39,048 nt of DNA from Arachnopeziza araneosa (taxonomy: Eukaryota > Ascomycota > Leotiomycetes > Helotiales > Arachnopezizaceae), in assembly GCA_003988855.1 (NCBI GenBank), contig QYAI01000226.1, forward strand, positions 1 to 39,048, written 5' to 3'. Positions within the stretch are counted from its first letter, which is position 1. Each line of letters starts with the position of its first letter. The notes below the pieces were generated by a model, which made no database searches, was not told where the DNA came from, and saw nothing but the letters and a program-made list of their open reading frames with translations. The position numbers and the translations under genes are program-made. Shown in pieces: positions 31,248 to 39,048 of the stretch.

Positions 31248-33115
31248 ATGCCCGCAGTCCTCCGGCGTTGGCGCATCGCCGCTCTCAGTGCCCTCTTTAC
31301 CATCATAAGTCTCTATTATCTCACCCACCAACGCAATGTTTGGAACTACGGCTATTCCGCTTACATCCCCTCTCCACCCCATGCCGTCCCTCAGGATGGG
31401 AAAGTGCACTGGCAGAAGCTGGCTGAGCGATACCCGGTGACAGAATTCATTCCTCTGCCTACCGGCACGCCGAAGAAGATACCAAAGGTGCAAGCAGATG
31501 CGCCGAAGGAGACCAAGGCGCAAAAAGTAGAGCGCTTGCGCAGGAGAGACGCTGTGAAGGAGAGCTTCAATCATAGCTGGACGGGGTATAAAAGCCATGC
31601 ATGGTTACGGGATGAAGTTGCACCTATCTCGGGTACCTATAAGGATACATTTGGAGGTTGGGCTGCGACGCTTGTTGATTCTTTGGACACTCTGTGGATC
31701 ATGGGTTTGCGGTCGGACTTTGAAATCGCGGTTCGTGCCGTCAACGAGATAGATTTCACCACGACGGAATCGGTTGACATTAATGTGTTCGAGACGACTA
31801 TTAGGTACATGGGAGGTTTCTTAGCGGCGTATGACATTAGTGGTGGGAGATATCCGTTGTTGTTGACCAAGGCGGTTGAAGTTGGAGAATTGTTAATGAG
31901 CTGTTTTGATACACCAAACAGGATGCCTATCACGAGATGGGACTGGCAGAAGTACGTTCTTCTTTTATTGTAGACATAGATATACTAATAGACAACAGGT
32001 ATGGCAAAGGAAACCCTCAGGTAGCTCCAACAAACATGTTGGTATCTGAGATTGGGTCCCTAAGTCTGGAATTCACCCGCCTCTCTCAGCTAACCGGAGA
32101 TCCCAAATTTTACGATGCTGTCCAAAGGATATCAAACGAGTTTGAAAAGTCTCAAAATTCTACCCAACTCCCTGGGATGTGGCCGGTTCAAATCGACGCG
32201 TCAAAACCCGCGTTCAACACCGACAATTTCTTTAGCCTCGGTGGCATGTCAGATTCCTTGTACGAATATTTTCCAAAGCAATACCTCCTGCTTGGTGGCT
32301 TACTCACTCAACCAAAAACACTCTATGAGAATTTTATTGCCGTGGCGAAGCAATTCATGTTCTTTCGTTACTATAATGTCGAGAACAAGAACCTCACAGC
32401 TGCAGGCGACGTTCGCGTTCTAAATCACAAGTTTAGACTCCTCCCACGGGGACAGCATCTAACTTGCTTTGTCGGAGGAATGGTAGGACTTGCATCCAAA
32501 ATCTTTTCCCGTCCAGAAGAACTGTCTCTAGCCGAGGAAATAACCCAAGGTTGTATCTGGGCCTACGATACTAGCATCAACGGTATTGCACCAGAGATCT
32601 ACTCAGTTATTCCTTGTCCAAAAAACGTCGATTGCAATTGGAGCGACAGGATGTACTTTGACACTCTCAACACAGAATATCACTCGTCTGGTGTTCAAAC
32701 ACAGGCAGAACTCGACACACATGCTGAAAAAGTCATGGTTGACCGTCGCTTGCCCAAAGGTTTTTTGTCCATCAATGATAGGCGCTACATCCTTCGTCCC
32801 GAAGCCATCGAGTCTGTCTTTCTCCTCTACCGCATGACAGGAAAGTCTCTCTATGCGGATGCCGCATGGCGTATGTTCCAAGCCATTGAGAAGGTGAGTC
32901 GAACGGAGATTGCAGCTGCGGCAATAAACGATATTACAATAGGGCCAGGTGGTGAGAACGGAGGCGTTTCAGGGCAGAAGATAGACAGTATGGAGAGTTT
33001 TTGGCTCGCGGAGACCCTCAAATACTTCTACTTGTGCTTTGAGGAATGGGATGTAGTGAGTCTGGACAAGTGGGTTTTAAACACCGAGGCTCATCCACTG
33101 AGGAGATCAGTTTAA
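31248..33115 (+). CDS. GH47 mannosyl-oligosaccharide alpha-1,2-mannosidase
   Basis: Exons 31248-31951 and 31999-33115 join in phase over a 47 bp intron (GTACGT donor) to 606 residues. A short cytosolic N-terminus and signal anchor (about 9-27, IAALSALFTIISLYYLT) make it a type II ER/Golgi membrane protein. The catalytic (alpha/alpha) barrel starts near SFNHSWTGYKSHAWLRDE. It contains DTFGGWAATLVDSLDTLWIM, CFDTPNRMP, the cysteines of HLTCFVGGM (391) and QGCIWAY (420), and ILRPEAIESVFLLYR. The end is SMESFWLAETLKYFYLCFEE, the Ca2+/substrate region. It trims mannose from N-glycans in glycoprotein maturation or ER quality control; which compartment is not decided by sequence. The frame is intact. 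The start is the first ATG and lies just before the anchor. Confidence 0.94.
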
Positions 33116-33946
33116 GGCAATGGGCCCTTTCGGAGGAGTTTGGATAGCGTACACAGGAAGCGATTTCAAGCGCGTTGTATTAAATAGCTAGCATAGATGA
33201 CCTGTAATTCTAGTCTTAAGCCTATAAGTATTGAGCCATGGAAGAAGCAATGAGAGATAAAAATCGCGACACTCGCCCCCGTTCCGCACAAAAACTACAA
33301 CCCCGGCTGGACCTACCGATTCCGCTCAGATTTTCTCCATTTTGTAATGGTCTCAAATATACTTCCTGGCACAAGCTTCACGAAATGGAGCATCCCCACC
33401 CTCCTGCCACACATGACTTTATAGGCCAGCTGCTTTTTGTTGAGCCACGCCACCACGCTATTCTATTATCTACGAAGTCTAGTCTCTGCATTCCCCTGAA
33501 CTTGATGTGAAAAAGCTCGACCCGACCTGATTTCATTCCTGTCGCGGTAAATACACGTGATTTGGGGTATACCTAGGTATAGGAGTCTTAGGGGGTACCT
33601 CCCTCACACTCCAGAATTGACTCGATTCTCGACCTGTTCCGGGACGGTTTCGATTTGGATCTCGCCAAAAGAGAGGAAGAGAGATTTTAGTACCGCATTC
33701 ATGGATCTCGAAACCAGGGTAAGAACTGGATGGATTCCGAGCTCGATCTTGTGAGATATCTGCCAGGATGGGGTTGTGCCAGAGGTTTTATTGGTGGTCT
33801 GGTCTTAATCGGGCGAGTAAGCAGAGTTGATGGGGGCGGAGCAGAAACGGCTTTCCACCTTTGAAGACTACCTAGCACCGCCTAATGAGGCTCCAAGCTA
33901 GACTCATTCTATAGTCAAGTATTCGCAGGAACAAATTCCGGTCACA
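33116..33946. other. Intergenic, no gene recognised
   Basis: A 90-codon frame at 33238-33510 has no domain or splice partner and is taken as chance. This stretch marks the change from the housekeeping block to the right-hand accessory region. Confidence 0.5.
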
Positions 33947-34315
33947 ATGTCGAAGCCCTTTGCCTATTCGCCGCTACCAACTACGTCTCACATCCGGCTG
34001 CTGTGGGTTCACGTCAGCCCTCATGATGGTACACTATCCTTCACGCTCAAACATTACCCTCCAGAAGCAGTGCCGGATTATCACGCACTTTCTTATGTCT
34101 GGGGCTCTTCTGGTGCCATGGGTTCGATTTTATGCGACGAGCAACAAATGTGGATAGGAGCAAATCTTCACGAGGCTCTTCACAATATGTATGCCCCTCA
34201 GATGAGCAAGGGGACTAGTGCAAGTCCAGTGTTATCGCCTCGGAAAATCGATGCAGAATCAAATGCGCCTCTTTCTGCCGAGGTTCCAGTCTGGGTCGAT
34301 GCAATCTGCTCATAA
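33947..34315 (+). pseudogene. HET-domain gene fragment truncated at an 83 bp repeat
   Basis: The ATG at 33947 opens a normal HET protein start: MSKPFAYSPLPTTSHIRLLW, then block 1 YHALSYVWGS near residue 47, a helix, and VWVDAICS near residue 116. The frame stops at 34315, in the middle of the second HET block, where intact proteins continue as WVDAICINQ. The stop lies inside the repeat that starts at about 34305. The third block and the C-terminal half are not found downstream. It is therefore a 5' remnant of a HET gene cut by an insertion or rearrangement. A short protein of 122 residues could still be made. Confidence 0.8.
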
Positions 34316-34387
34316 GTCGATTGATACCGAGCCAAAAACCTCGGAAACTTGAGGTTTTGACCTCTATTTTCTGAGGGGGTTCGTTTT
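34305..34387 (+). repeat. 83 bp repeat, copy 1 (breaks the HET gene)
   Basis: This is about 90% identical to 36306-36387 in the same orientation. It begins TCTGCTCATAAGTCGATTGA and ends near TTCGTTT. Inside is an imperfect hairpin, CCTCGGAAACTTGAGG against CCTCTATTTTCTGAGG. It looks like the end of, or a short, non-autonomous mobile element. Confidence 0.75.
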
Positions 34388-34595
34388 ACGTAGTTGGTCT
34401 AGTCGGATCGGGAATAATAGGTTATATAATATATATACTCTAAAACGACAAGTTGTTTTCTAGTAGATGCCCTAGCCCAATATGTAACCTACTAATTTAC
34501 CTTGATTCTCACTTTGTCTACTTTGTAGACTCCCTAGATACTCTTGACTTTGGGCTAGAGTATAACTAATCTACTTTGATCGTTCCTTTTAGGAT
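34388..34595. other. AT-rich spacer with an inverted repeat
   Basis: Very AT-rich DNA just 3' of the protease-like gene. CTAGCCCAA near 34472 and TTGGGCTAG near 34550 form an inverted pair about 70 bp apart, which could be a MITE remnant or a folded terminator region. Confidence 0.35.
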
Positions 34596-36035
34596 CTAAG
34601 CAAGCTGCCATCCCTCAGCTACCAAATCGTCTAAATGGGCAGTGAAGCAATTTAATCCATCAGAGAGATGGAAAAAACCGCCAACTCCGCCCGTCTCGCA
34701 TTGAACAATTGGTGCTCCACACATCCCTTCACATATAGTATTATTAACTGCCCCAAACATTGCATCAACTGAATCTGCCCTCCATTCTCTAAACTCGATT
34801 TCAGGATGTCCAGCTGGCCGTTTAGGCTTAAAGTAATGCTTTCCATATGCCAAAAGACTCACAAGACCCGAGCTCATTCCATCTACCTCAGACCAAGTCC
34901 CTGATTCGATCTTAAAGCCTTCCAAAAGCATCCGAGGTGTCTCAGCTTGAAAGTAACAGGCATTAGTAAACTTTTTAGCGGCAGCAGACGTAAGTTTAAC
35001 TAGAGCTATATCAAGCTCTGGTCTAGTATCAATGACATCCCCGATCTTGTCCTCGCCTGCGTATGGATGATACACTTCCTTAGAAAGCAAGAACCCATGA
35101 GGAGCAACAGTAAGCACTTCTTGTCCATCAAAATGCCGAAGTTTGATTCCTGCAGATGTTGCAGCGTTCACGCCCTCGTTCTGGGAACCTGGTATACCAT
35201 GGCCACACTCAAGTCTGCATCCTGGACTAAGGTGCGATGATTGCTTGAAATAGTTTTGGTCATCTTGTGGCATTGGCCCAATACCCGCTGTAGAGTGCTG
35301 TGTAGGATCAACACGGCGCGCACGTGTCATATTCTTCATTGAGTCGTAAAACGGGGCTTCGGCATGATGGTATAGTGTTGTGCGTCCTCCCACAGTGCCT
35401 GGAAGTGACTTAGGCTCATAGACACGACCATCGCCATACTCAAGCTCGACAATTGTCCAATGTGGCATATAGAAGATTGCTCGCACGTTTGCTATAGGTT
35501 GCAATGCTGTAAGGAGGGCAACATTTTGCTCCAAGGTAGGAAAAGTCATAACTGGCCAGTAAATAGTCGGGCAGGGGTCTGGAACTCGAGGATTGGGATA
35601 AGGGGACCTTGGGATAGGTTCGAGTTGCATTTCTCCGATACCGGTAAACATAACAGGCATGCATCCAATCGTGAGAGGTACCGGCTGTGGCGGGCTGGCT
35701 GTCTCGATGCACATAAACCACCCCGACGATCCAATCCCACCATCTCCAAAGTTGGTGCGGACCCACTGCAACTCGTCGCGCACTAGCGAGCGATATTTTC
35801 GGTTTTGCGCATCCCATAGATTGAAAGGGGCCTTGTCGTTCATGTGTCTCGCGCCCCAGCCGCCGGGGTTCTCCCACCTCTTTGGTTCAGGGTGGGCATG
35901 AGAGAGTGTGAGGGCCGCATGCTGCTCTGATGGTCGAGATCGGAGGGGACTCGCTGGAGCGTTGGTGTAAATATCGATGTACGGCGAGCTGGCTTGGATG
36001 CGCTGCACCTGCGGTGAAAGGCGGACAAGACTCAT
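34596..36035 (-). CDS. Chymotrypsin-fold protein with Cys at the nucleophile position
   Basis: This is an intact single-exon gene of 479 residues from the ATG at 36035. The N-terminal half (1-270) has no domain I recognise (WENPGGWGARHMN, SLPGTVGGRTTLYHH). The C-terminal part looks like a trypsin-like protease: His313 in LTVAPHGFLL, Asp342 in PELDIALVKL, and Cys439 in EGMCGAPIV, where serine proteases have GDSGGP. A Cys nucleophile in this fold is known from viral 3C-like proteases; related cytosolic fungal proteins are unnamed. No signal peptide is present. The gene lies between two direct copies of an 83 bp repeat, next to a cut HET gene. Whether it is an active protease is untested; the fold assignment is by motif only. 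Confidence 0.65.
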   Translation of the reverse strand: MSLVRLSPQVQRIQASSPYIDIYTNAPASPLRSRPSEQHAALTLSHAHPEPKRWENPGGWGARHMNDKAPFNLWDAQNRKYRSLVRDELQWVRTNFGDGGIGSSGWFMCIETASPPQPVPLTIGCMPVMFTGIGEMQLEPIPRSPYPNPRVPDPCPTIYWPVMTFPTLEQNVALLTALQPIANVRAIFYMPHWTIVELEYGDGRVYEPKSLPGTVGGRTTLYHHAEAPFYDSMKNMTRARRVDPTQHSTAGIGPMPQDDQNYFKQSSHLSPGCRLECGHGIPGSQNEGVNAATSAGIKLRHFDGQEVLTVAPHGFLLSKEVYHPYAGEDKIGDVIDTRPELDIALVKLTSAAAKKFTNACYFQAETPRMLLEGFKIESGTWSEVDGMSSGLVSLLAYGKHYFKPKRPAGHPEIEFREWRADSVDAMFGAVNNTICEGMCGAPIVQCETGGVGGFFHLSDGLNCFTAHLDDLVAEGWQLA

Positions 36036-36305
36036 TGTGCGGTTGTGTTGGAGTTGAAGTCGAAGGCAAAAGATTATAGAGGTACAGTGTAGTACATAGG
36101 GTAGGGTTTGTCACCGACTGCTGTACCACTACTTAAGCGCCCGCACTAGTGATACCGCCCACAGTAAAAGACCTCACCCCATTACTATTATTATGATTTT
36201 ATTTATTTAATATAATATTAGAGAATACTAGAGGAAAAAGATTTTAACAAATTTAAGAATTTGCTGAGAGTGACTTGTCGACTTCGCTCGCCGGGGTCTA
36301 TCAAG

Positions 36306-36387
36306 TCTGCTCATAAGTCGATTGATACCGAATAAAACACCTCGGAAACTTGAGGTTTTAACCTCTATTTTCTGAGGGGTTTCGTTT
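36306..36387 (+). repeat. 83 bp repeat, copy 2
   Basis: This direct copy of 34305-34387 lies 271 bp upstream of the minus-strand protease-like gene. The two copies bracket that gene, a 1.9 kb unit. Confidence 0.75.
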
Positions 36388-36747
36388 CAAATTAGTAATA
36401 TTTAACTATATTGCTAATACACACTAAATCCGCAGGGCCGTAGGGACGTAGGGGCTTTAATGCAGCCATCGATTAGGTTAAGCCTTTTAAAAGATGCGGT
36501 CAACCCCCACGATGACCCCACAAATCCTTCTAATGCTCATCTGTCTGCTCCGCCCGCGACAGAGGATCCGCAGCCTTGAAATGGCCGATGCGCGTCGCCC
36601 ACTCCTCGCGAATTCTGTACTAACAAAACTTTACAAAACGCTATTAAAGTTCCTGAAACTTTAGTATAAGATTCTTGAGATAGTAAAGTATGTTCACATT
36701 CAGTTTCAGAACTTTTGGCCAAGATCTTGTTATTATCCGGTGCCCTA
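36388..36747. other. Intergenic, no gene seen
   Basis: The stretch is AT-rich then mixed sequence between the 83 bp repeat and the MITE. A 61-codon minus-strand frame (36722-36537) has no support as a gene. Confidence 0.45.
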
Positions 36748-37029
36748 CGAAGATCGCGTTCATAAGTCTAGAGACTACAGGGTCTATGGCCCTATGAAGC
36801 CCTGTAACTTAGCTGCTAACTCGCTGTAGCCCGATGTATTTATAGGCCTGTGCACGATAAACAAGTCTCGGGAGTGATCTCGCTAATTCGCACAGGCGCC
36901 ACAGGCGTAGGACTCGCTAGAATGGCCTATGAGACGCTATAAATCTGTCATCATGCCCTGGCTTACAGGGCCTTTCTAGGGGCTACTCCCTGTACCGAGT
37001 AGTCTCTAGACTTTTGAACGCGATCTTCG
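36748..37029. mobile_element. 282 bp MITE with Tc1/mariner-type ends
   Basis: The ends are inverted repeats of about 31 bp differing at one position: the left starts CGAAGATCGCGTTCATAAGT and the right, reversed, starts CGAAGATCGCGTTCAAAAGT. Both continue CTAGAGACTAC. TA dinucleotides flank both ends (36746-36747 and 37030-37031), the target duplication of the Tc1/mariner superfamily. Imperfect symmetry goes further in (CTACAGGG and CCCTGTA words), so the transcript could fold into a long hairpin. It has no coding capacity and high end identity, so it may be fairly young. Confidence 0.88.
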
Positions 37030-37398
37030 TACGACAGCGCCAGTGTTAGGCACGTGTACATTTAATCGAACATGAGTAGCAAATCAAATCGTGAAGTTCG
37101 TGATTTCGTGCCCTCTAATTTGCTACATCTTTGCGGTATATTTGATACTGAGACACGGGCGCTGCCGCAGCTCAACGGATACGAAAAGTTCGTAGTGTTG
37201 ATAGGGCGGCCCAGATTTGCTTTTTCCACCTCTGGCTAAGAGGGCTGTGTCTAGCAGACTATTATTATCCTCTTCAGCGCTTCCAGAGCCTCGTCCTTAT
37301 TTCACTTTCTTTCGTCTCAAGTTCATATCTTGGTTGAGCAGTCGTCCTTGCGACAGTAATCGCAATCCACTTTTCGATACACCGCTATTCCCAGCACC
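37030..37398. other. Upstream region of the receptor-like gene
   Basis: No separate gene is seen. A CACGTG site lies near 37052. The plus-strand frame at 37217-37417 overlaps the start and has no family-like sequence. Confidence 0.45.
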
Positions 37399-38552
37399 AT
37401 GTCATCCTCGACCTTAATATTGACTTCGACCCTAACGAATAATTTTGCGACGTACAATTGGGGCCCCATAACATCTCTCTTCCAACCACCGACATCATGC
37501 TACCAAACCTTGACATCGGCAACAGATACCGGGCCGCTCTTTGTAGGTCATAATGATGGAAACAATTTTGATCCAGCATGTTATCCCACAGGTTCGGTTG
37601 GAACCACTTACCTGGAAATATCCTCCAATTGGGATATGTATTATTGTGAGTTATGCCTACCGCTCATTGAATGCGCTCTTGACTGAATGCCTTCAGACAG
37701 TCCGGCTATCTGCCCGTCGGGCTGGGTAACGGCCGCTACGTTCACAAGCACATTCTTAGGCTTGGGTCCTAACCTTGGTTTGACAGAGGTTATTTCCCTT
37801 GGAACAGATACTTCAGCATTCGTCTGCTGTCCGACGTAAGCCTGATATCACTCCTCAGATGACCGAGTCTCTCCTAACACGCATTCAGGGATTTTGGATA
37901 CCAAAGCATCGGACATGCATGTATCTCTGTTGCATCGCCCGGCGAAACGATATCTTACATCTATCCCACGCAAGCAGGGCTCTCACAGGACCGAGGGACT
38001 GTCACCACGAGTTCGGTTCGAAGTACCACTACGATTGTCTGTGATGGAATACCAATTTGGTGGCAAGCCACTGACGCATTAGTACTATCTGCCGCTTCAG
38101 CAATAACATCTATATTCTCAACATCAATAGGATCGACATATACTCAATCCTCGGCTACATCAATAGAATCGACATATACTCAATCCTCGGCTACATCAAT
38201 AGAATCGACATATACTCAATCCTCGGCTACATCAATCGCCTACCATACCCCAACGGGAACTACGAGTCCGTCGAGTGGGCTATCAACAGGCGCCAAAGCT
38301 GCAATCGGTGTTTGCATACCTGTGGTCTCTCTCGCCATTCTCGTTGGTGTATTCTGGTTCTTCCGGACACGGCGCGAGCGGGCAATTGATGCTCATGAAG
38401 GAGTCGCATACGAACCTCGCACTGGAGTACCGAATAAAGGGCCGGGCGGAGAATACGGATATGAGCTACATAGCGACCGGCCTGTAGAGATATACACGGA
38501 AGGCGGGACGTACGACCAACCATATAATCGTCCGGAGTTGCCGCCGCAATAA
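37399..38552 (+). CDS. Receptor-like single-pass membrane protein with Ser/Thr repeat stalk
   Basis: Exons 37399-37645, 37697-37835 and 37889-38552 join in phase (introns 51 and 53 bp) to 349 residues. The ectodomain has scattered cysteines (TSCYQTL, PACYPTG, AICPSGWVTAATF, FVCCPT), a pattern shared with the gene at 7.4-9.1 kb. A Ser/Thr-rich stalk with three 12-residue repeats follows (STYTQSSATSIE unit), then GLSTGAKAAIGV leading into a membrane segment (VCIPVVSLAILVGVFWFF). The cytosolic tail starts RTRRERA, is Pro/Tyr/Gly-rich (NKGPGGEYGYELHSDRP) and ends PELPPQ. A surface sensor or wall-linked protein is likely, with an O-mannosylated stalk. No clear cleavable signal peptide is seen at this start, so a 5' exon could be missing. 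The function is unknown. Confidence 0.75.
38124..38231 (+). repeat. In-frame 36 bp tandem repeat, three copies
   Basis: The copies at 38124-38159, 38160-38195 and 38196-38231 are nearly identical (GGA against GAA at one codon in the first). The unit is a multiple of three and codes 12 Ser/Thr-rich residues in the stalk of the membrane protein. Copy number can change without breaking the frame. Confidence 0.9.
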
Positions 38553-38871
38553 TTGATGACGTCTAGGAAGGACTACGAAGCTACTATACGGAACAGTGAC
38601 TTTGAATCTAGCGTTAGAGTCCACGGCCTGAGGTACTTTCAGATAATCGGTTTGGTCTTATATATTAATGGATTAACTTTTCTTCGCATTCTCTGTACTT
38701 TTATTTACATTTGCGACTTCCCTAAAAGCTCTCTAGCGATTTACAATGTTCCTCCCTCGAAATGAGAAGCCCCTGAGCCTTGGTAACGTCGCTGGAACAG
38801 TCTGTCTATAATCGTCAGCTTCCCTCCCTACTTCTCGCCACCCCCTGCCCCGGTAGTCGGTATATTTAATT
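38553..38871. other. 3' flank of the receptor-like gene
   Basis: AT-rich sequence with a likely 3' UTR. The plus-strand frame 38553-38765 has no support as a gene. Confidence 0.45.
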
Positions 38872-39048
38872 ACAGTAGAACCTGGATATATCGGATCCAA
38901 AAATCAGCCACTTTGGATCCGATATATCCAGGTGCTTATGTAACCATATTGTTGGTACAATAATCACGTGCCACGCATGAGAGCCTAGTTAGTCAGGCAG
39001 CCAGAACTCCATAAGAGTTCTCCAGCTGCCTCCATCCTTCTTCCGAAT
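38872..39048. mobile_element. End of a pogo/Tc1-type DNA transposon, continuing past the window
   Basis: The sequence TACAGTAGAACCTGGATATA has the TA target and the CAGTA-type start seen at ends of pogo-like elements. It runs into a near-perfect palindrome: CCTGGATATATCGGATCC, a short loop, then GGATCCGATATATCCAGG. Inner sequence (38948-39040) is shared with 6812-6905. No transposase is visible before the window ends. Confidence 0.65.

Noticed and set aside
33238..33510. 90-codon plus-strand frame after the mannosidase
   Set aside because: ATG start but no homologous feel, no signal peptide, no intron neighbours.
34305..36387. LTR retrotransposon bounded by the 83 bp repeats
   Set aside because: The repeats are too short, lack TG...CA ends, and the sequence between has no reverse transcriptase or integrase.
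1..39048. CRISPR array, rRNA or tRNA genes
   Set aside because: No regularly spaced repeats and no cloverleaf with conserved T-arm that I could find by eye; a tRNA scan would settle the latter.

Overview
The window is nuclear DNA of a filamentous ascomycete (Pezizomycotina). It has many 45-75 bp GT-AG introns, a NACHT-WD40 NOD-like receptor, HET-domain genes, a fungal 14-helix MFS pump, Tlg2, a 149-residue calmodulin split into seven exons and a GH47 mannosidase. A Leotiomycete is my guess from general look only. All exon structures were worked out by hand from splice signals, reading phase and protein sense.

Left part (1-11.4 kb), accessory and decaying. A minus-strand NLR runs off the left edge. 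It lies head to head with a 288-residue putative cell-death effector, and the two share a short repeated motif (one copy in the NLR N-terminus, two in the effector C-terminus), the layout of the prion-signalling NWD2/HET-S pair. Next come a hypothetical gene fragment, a trypsin-like protease gene with a frameshift just before its catalytic serine, a cell-surface receptor-like gene with a frameshift in a T7 run, a 50-100 residue hypothetical gene with an apparent frameshift, a coiled-coil gene with a frame break and an in-frame TGA, and a small intact coiled-coil gene. Direct repeats, a transposon-related repeat and a decayed second copy of the coiled-coil gene's 3' end lie between them.

Middle (13-27.7 kb). 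There is an intact LD-carboxypeptidase/MccF-like S66 peptidase and an intact ubiquitin-like-domain protein with a CxxC-type cluster. A gene-poor stretch follows, holding a probable small cysteine-rich secreted protein and a dead M20 amidohydrolase with three TAG stops. Then come an intact four-exon HET-domain gene, an AT-rich block, and an intact six-exon DHA2-type MFS transporter.

Housekeeping block (28-33.1 kb). TLG2 and calmodulin are divergent over 335 bp, followed by a GH47 alpha-1,2-mannosidase. All three splice into full-length proteins.

Right part (33.9-39 kb), accessory again. A HET-domain gene stops inside its second conserved block where an 83 bp repeat begins. The second copy of that repeat lies 2 kb on, and between them sits a gene for a chymotrypsin-fold protein whose nucleophile position is cysteine. 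A 282 bp TA-flanked MITE, a receptor-like membrane protein with a 36 bp in-frame tandem repeat, and the end of a pogo-like DNA transposon follow.

Taken together, the accessory parts are rich in nonself-recognition and cell-death components (NLR, amyloid-type effector, HET proteins, protease-fold proteins), interspersed with transposon debris and inactivated genes. The core block between them is intact.
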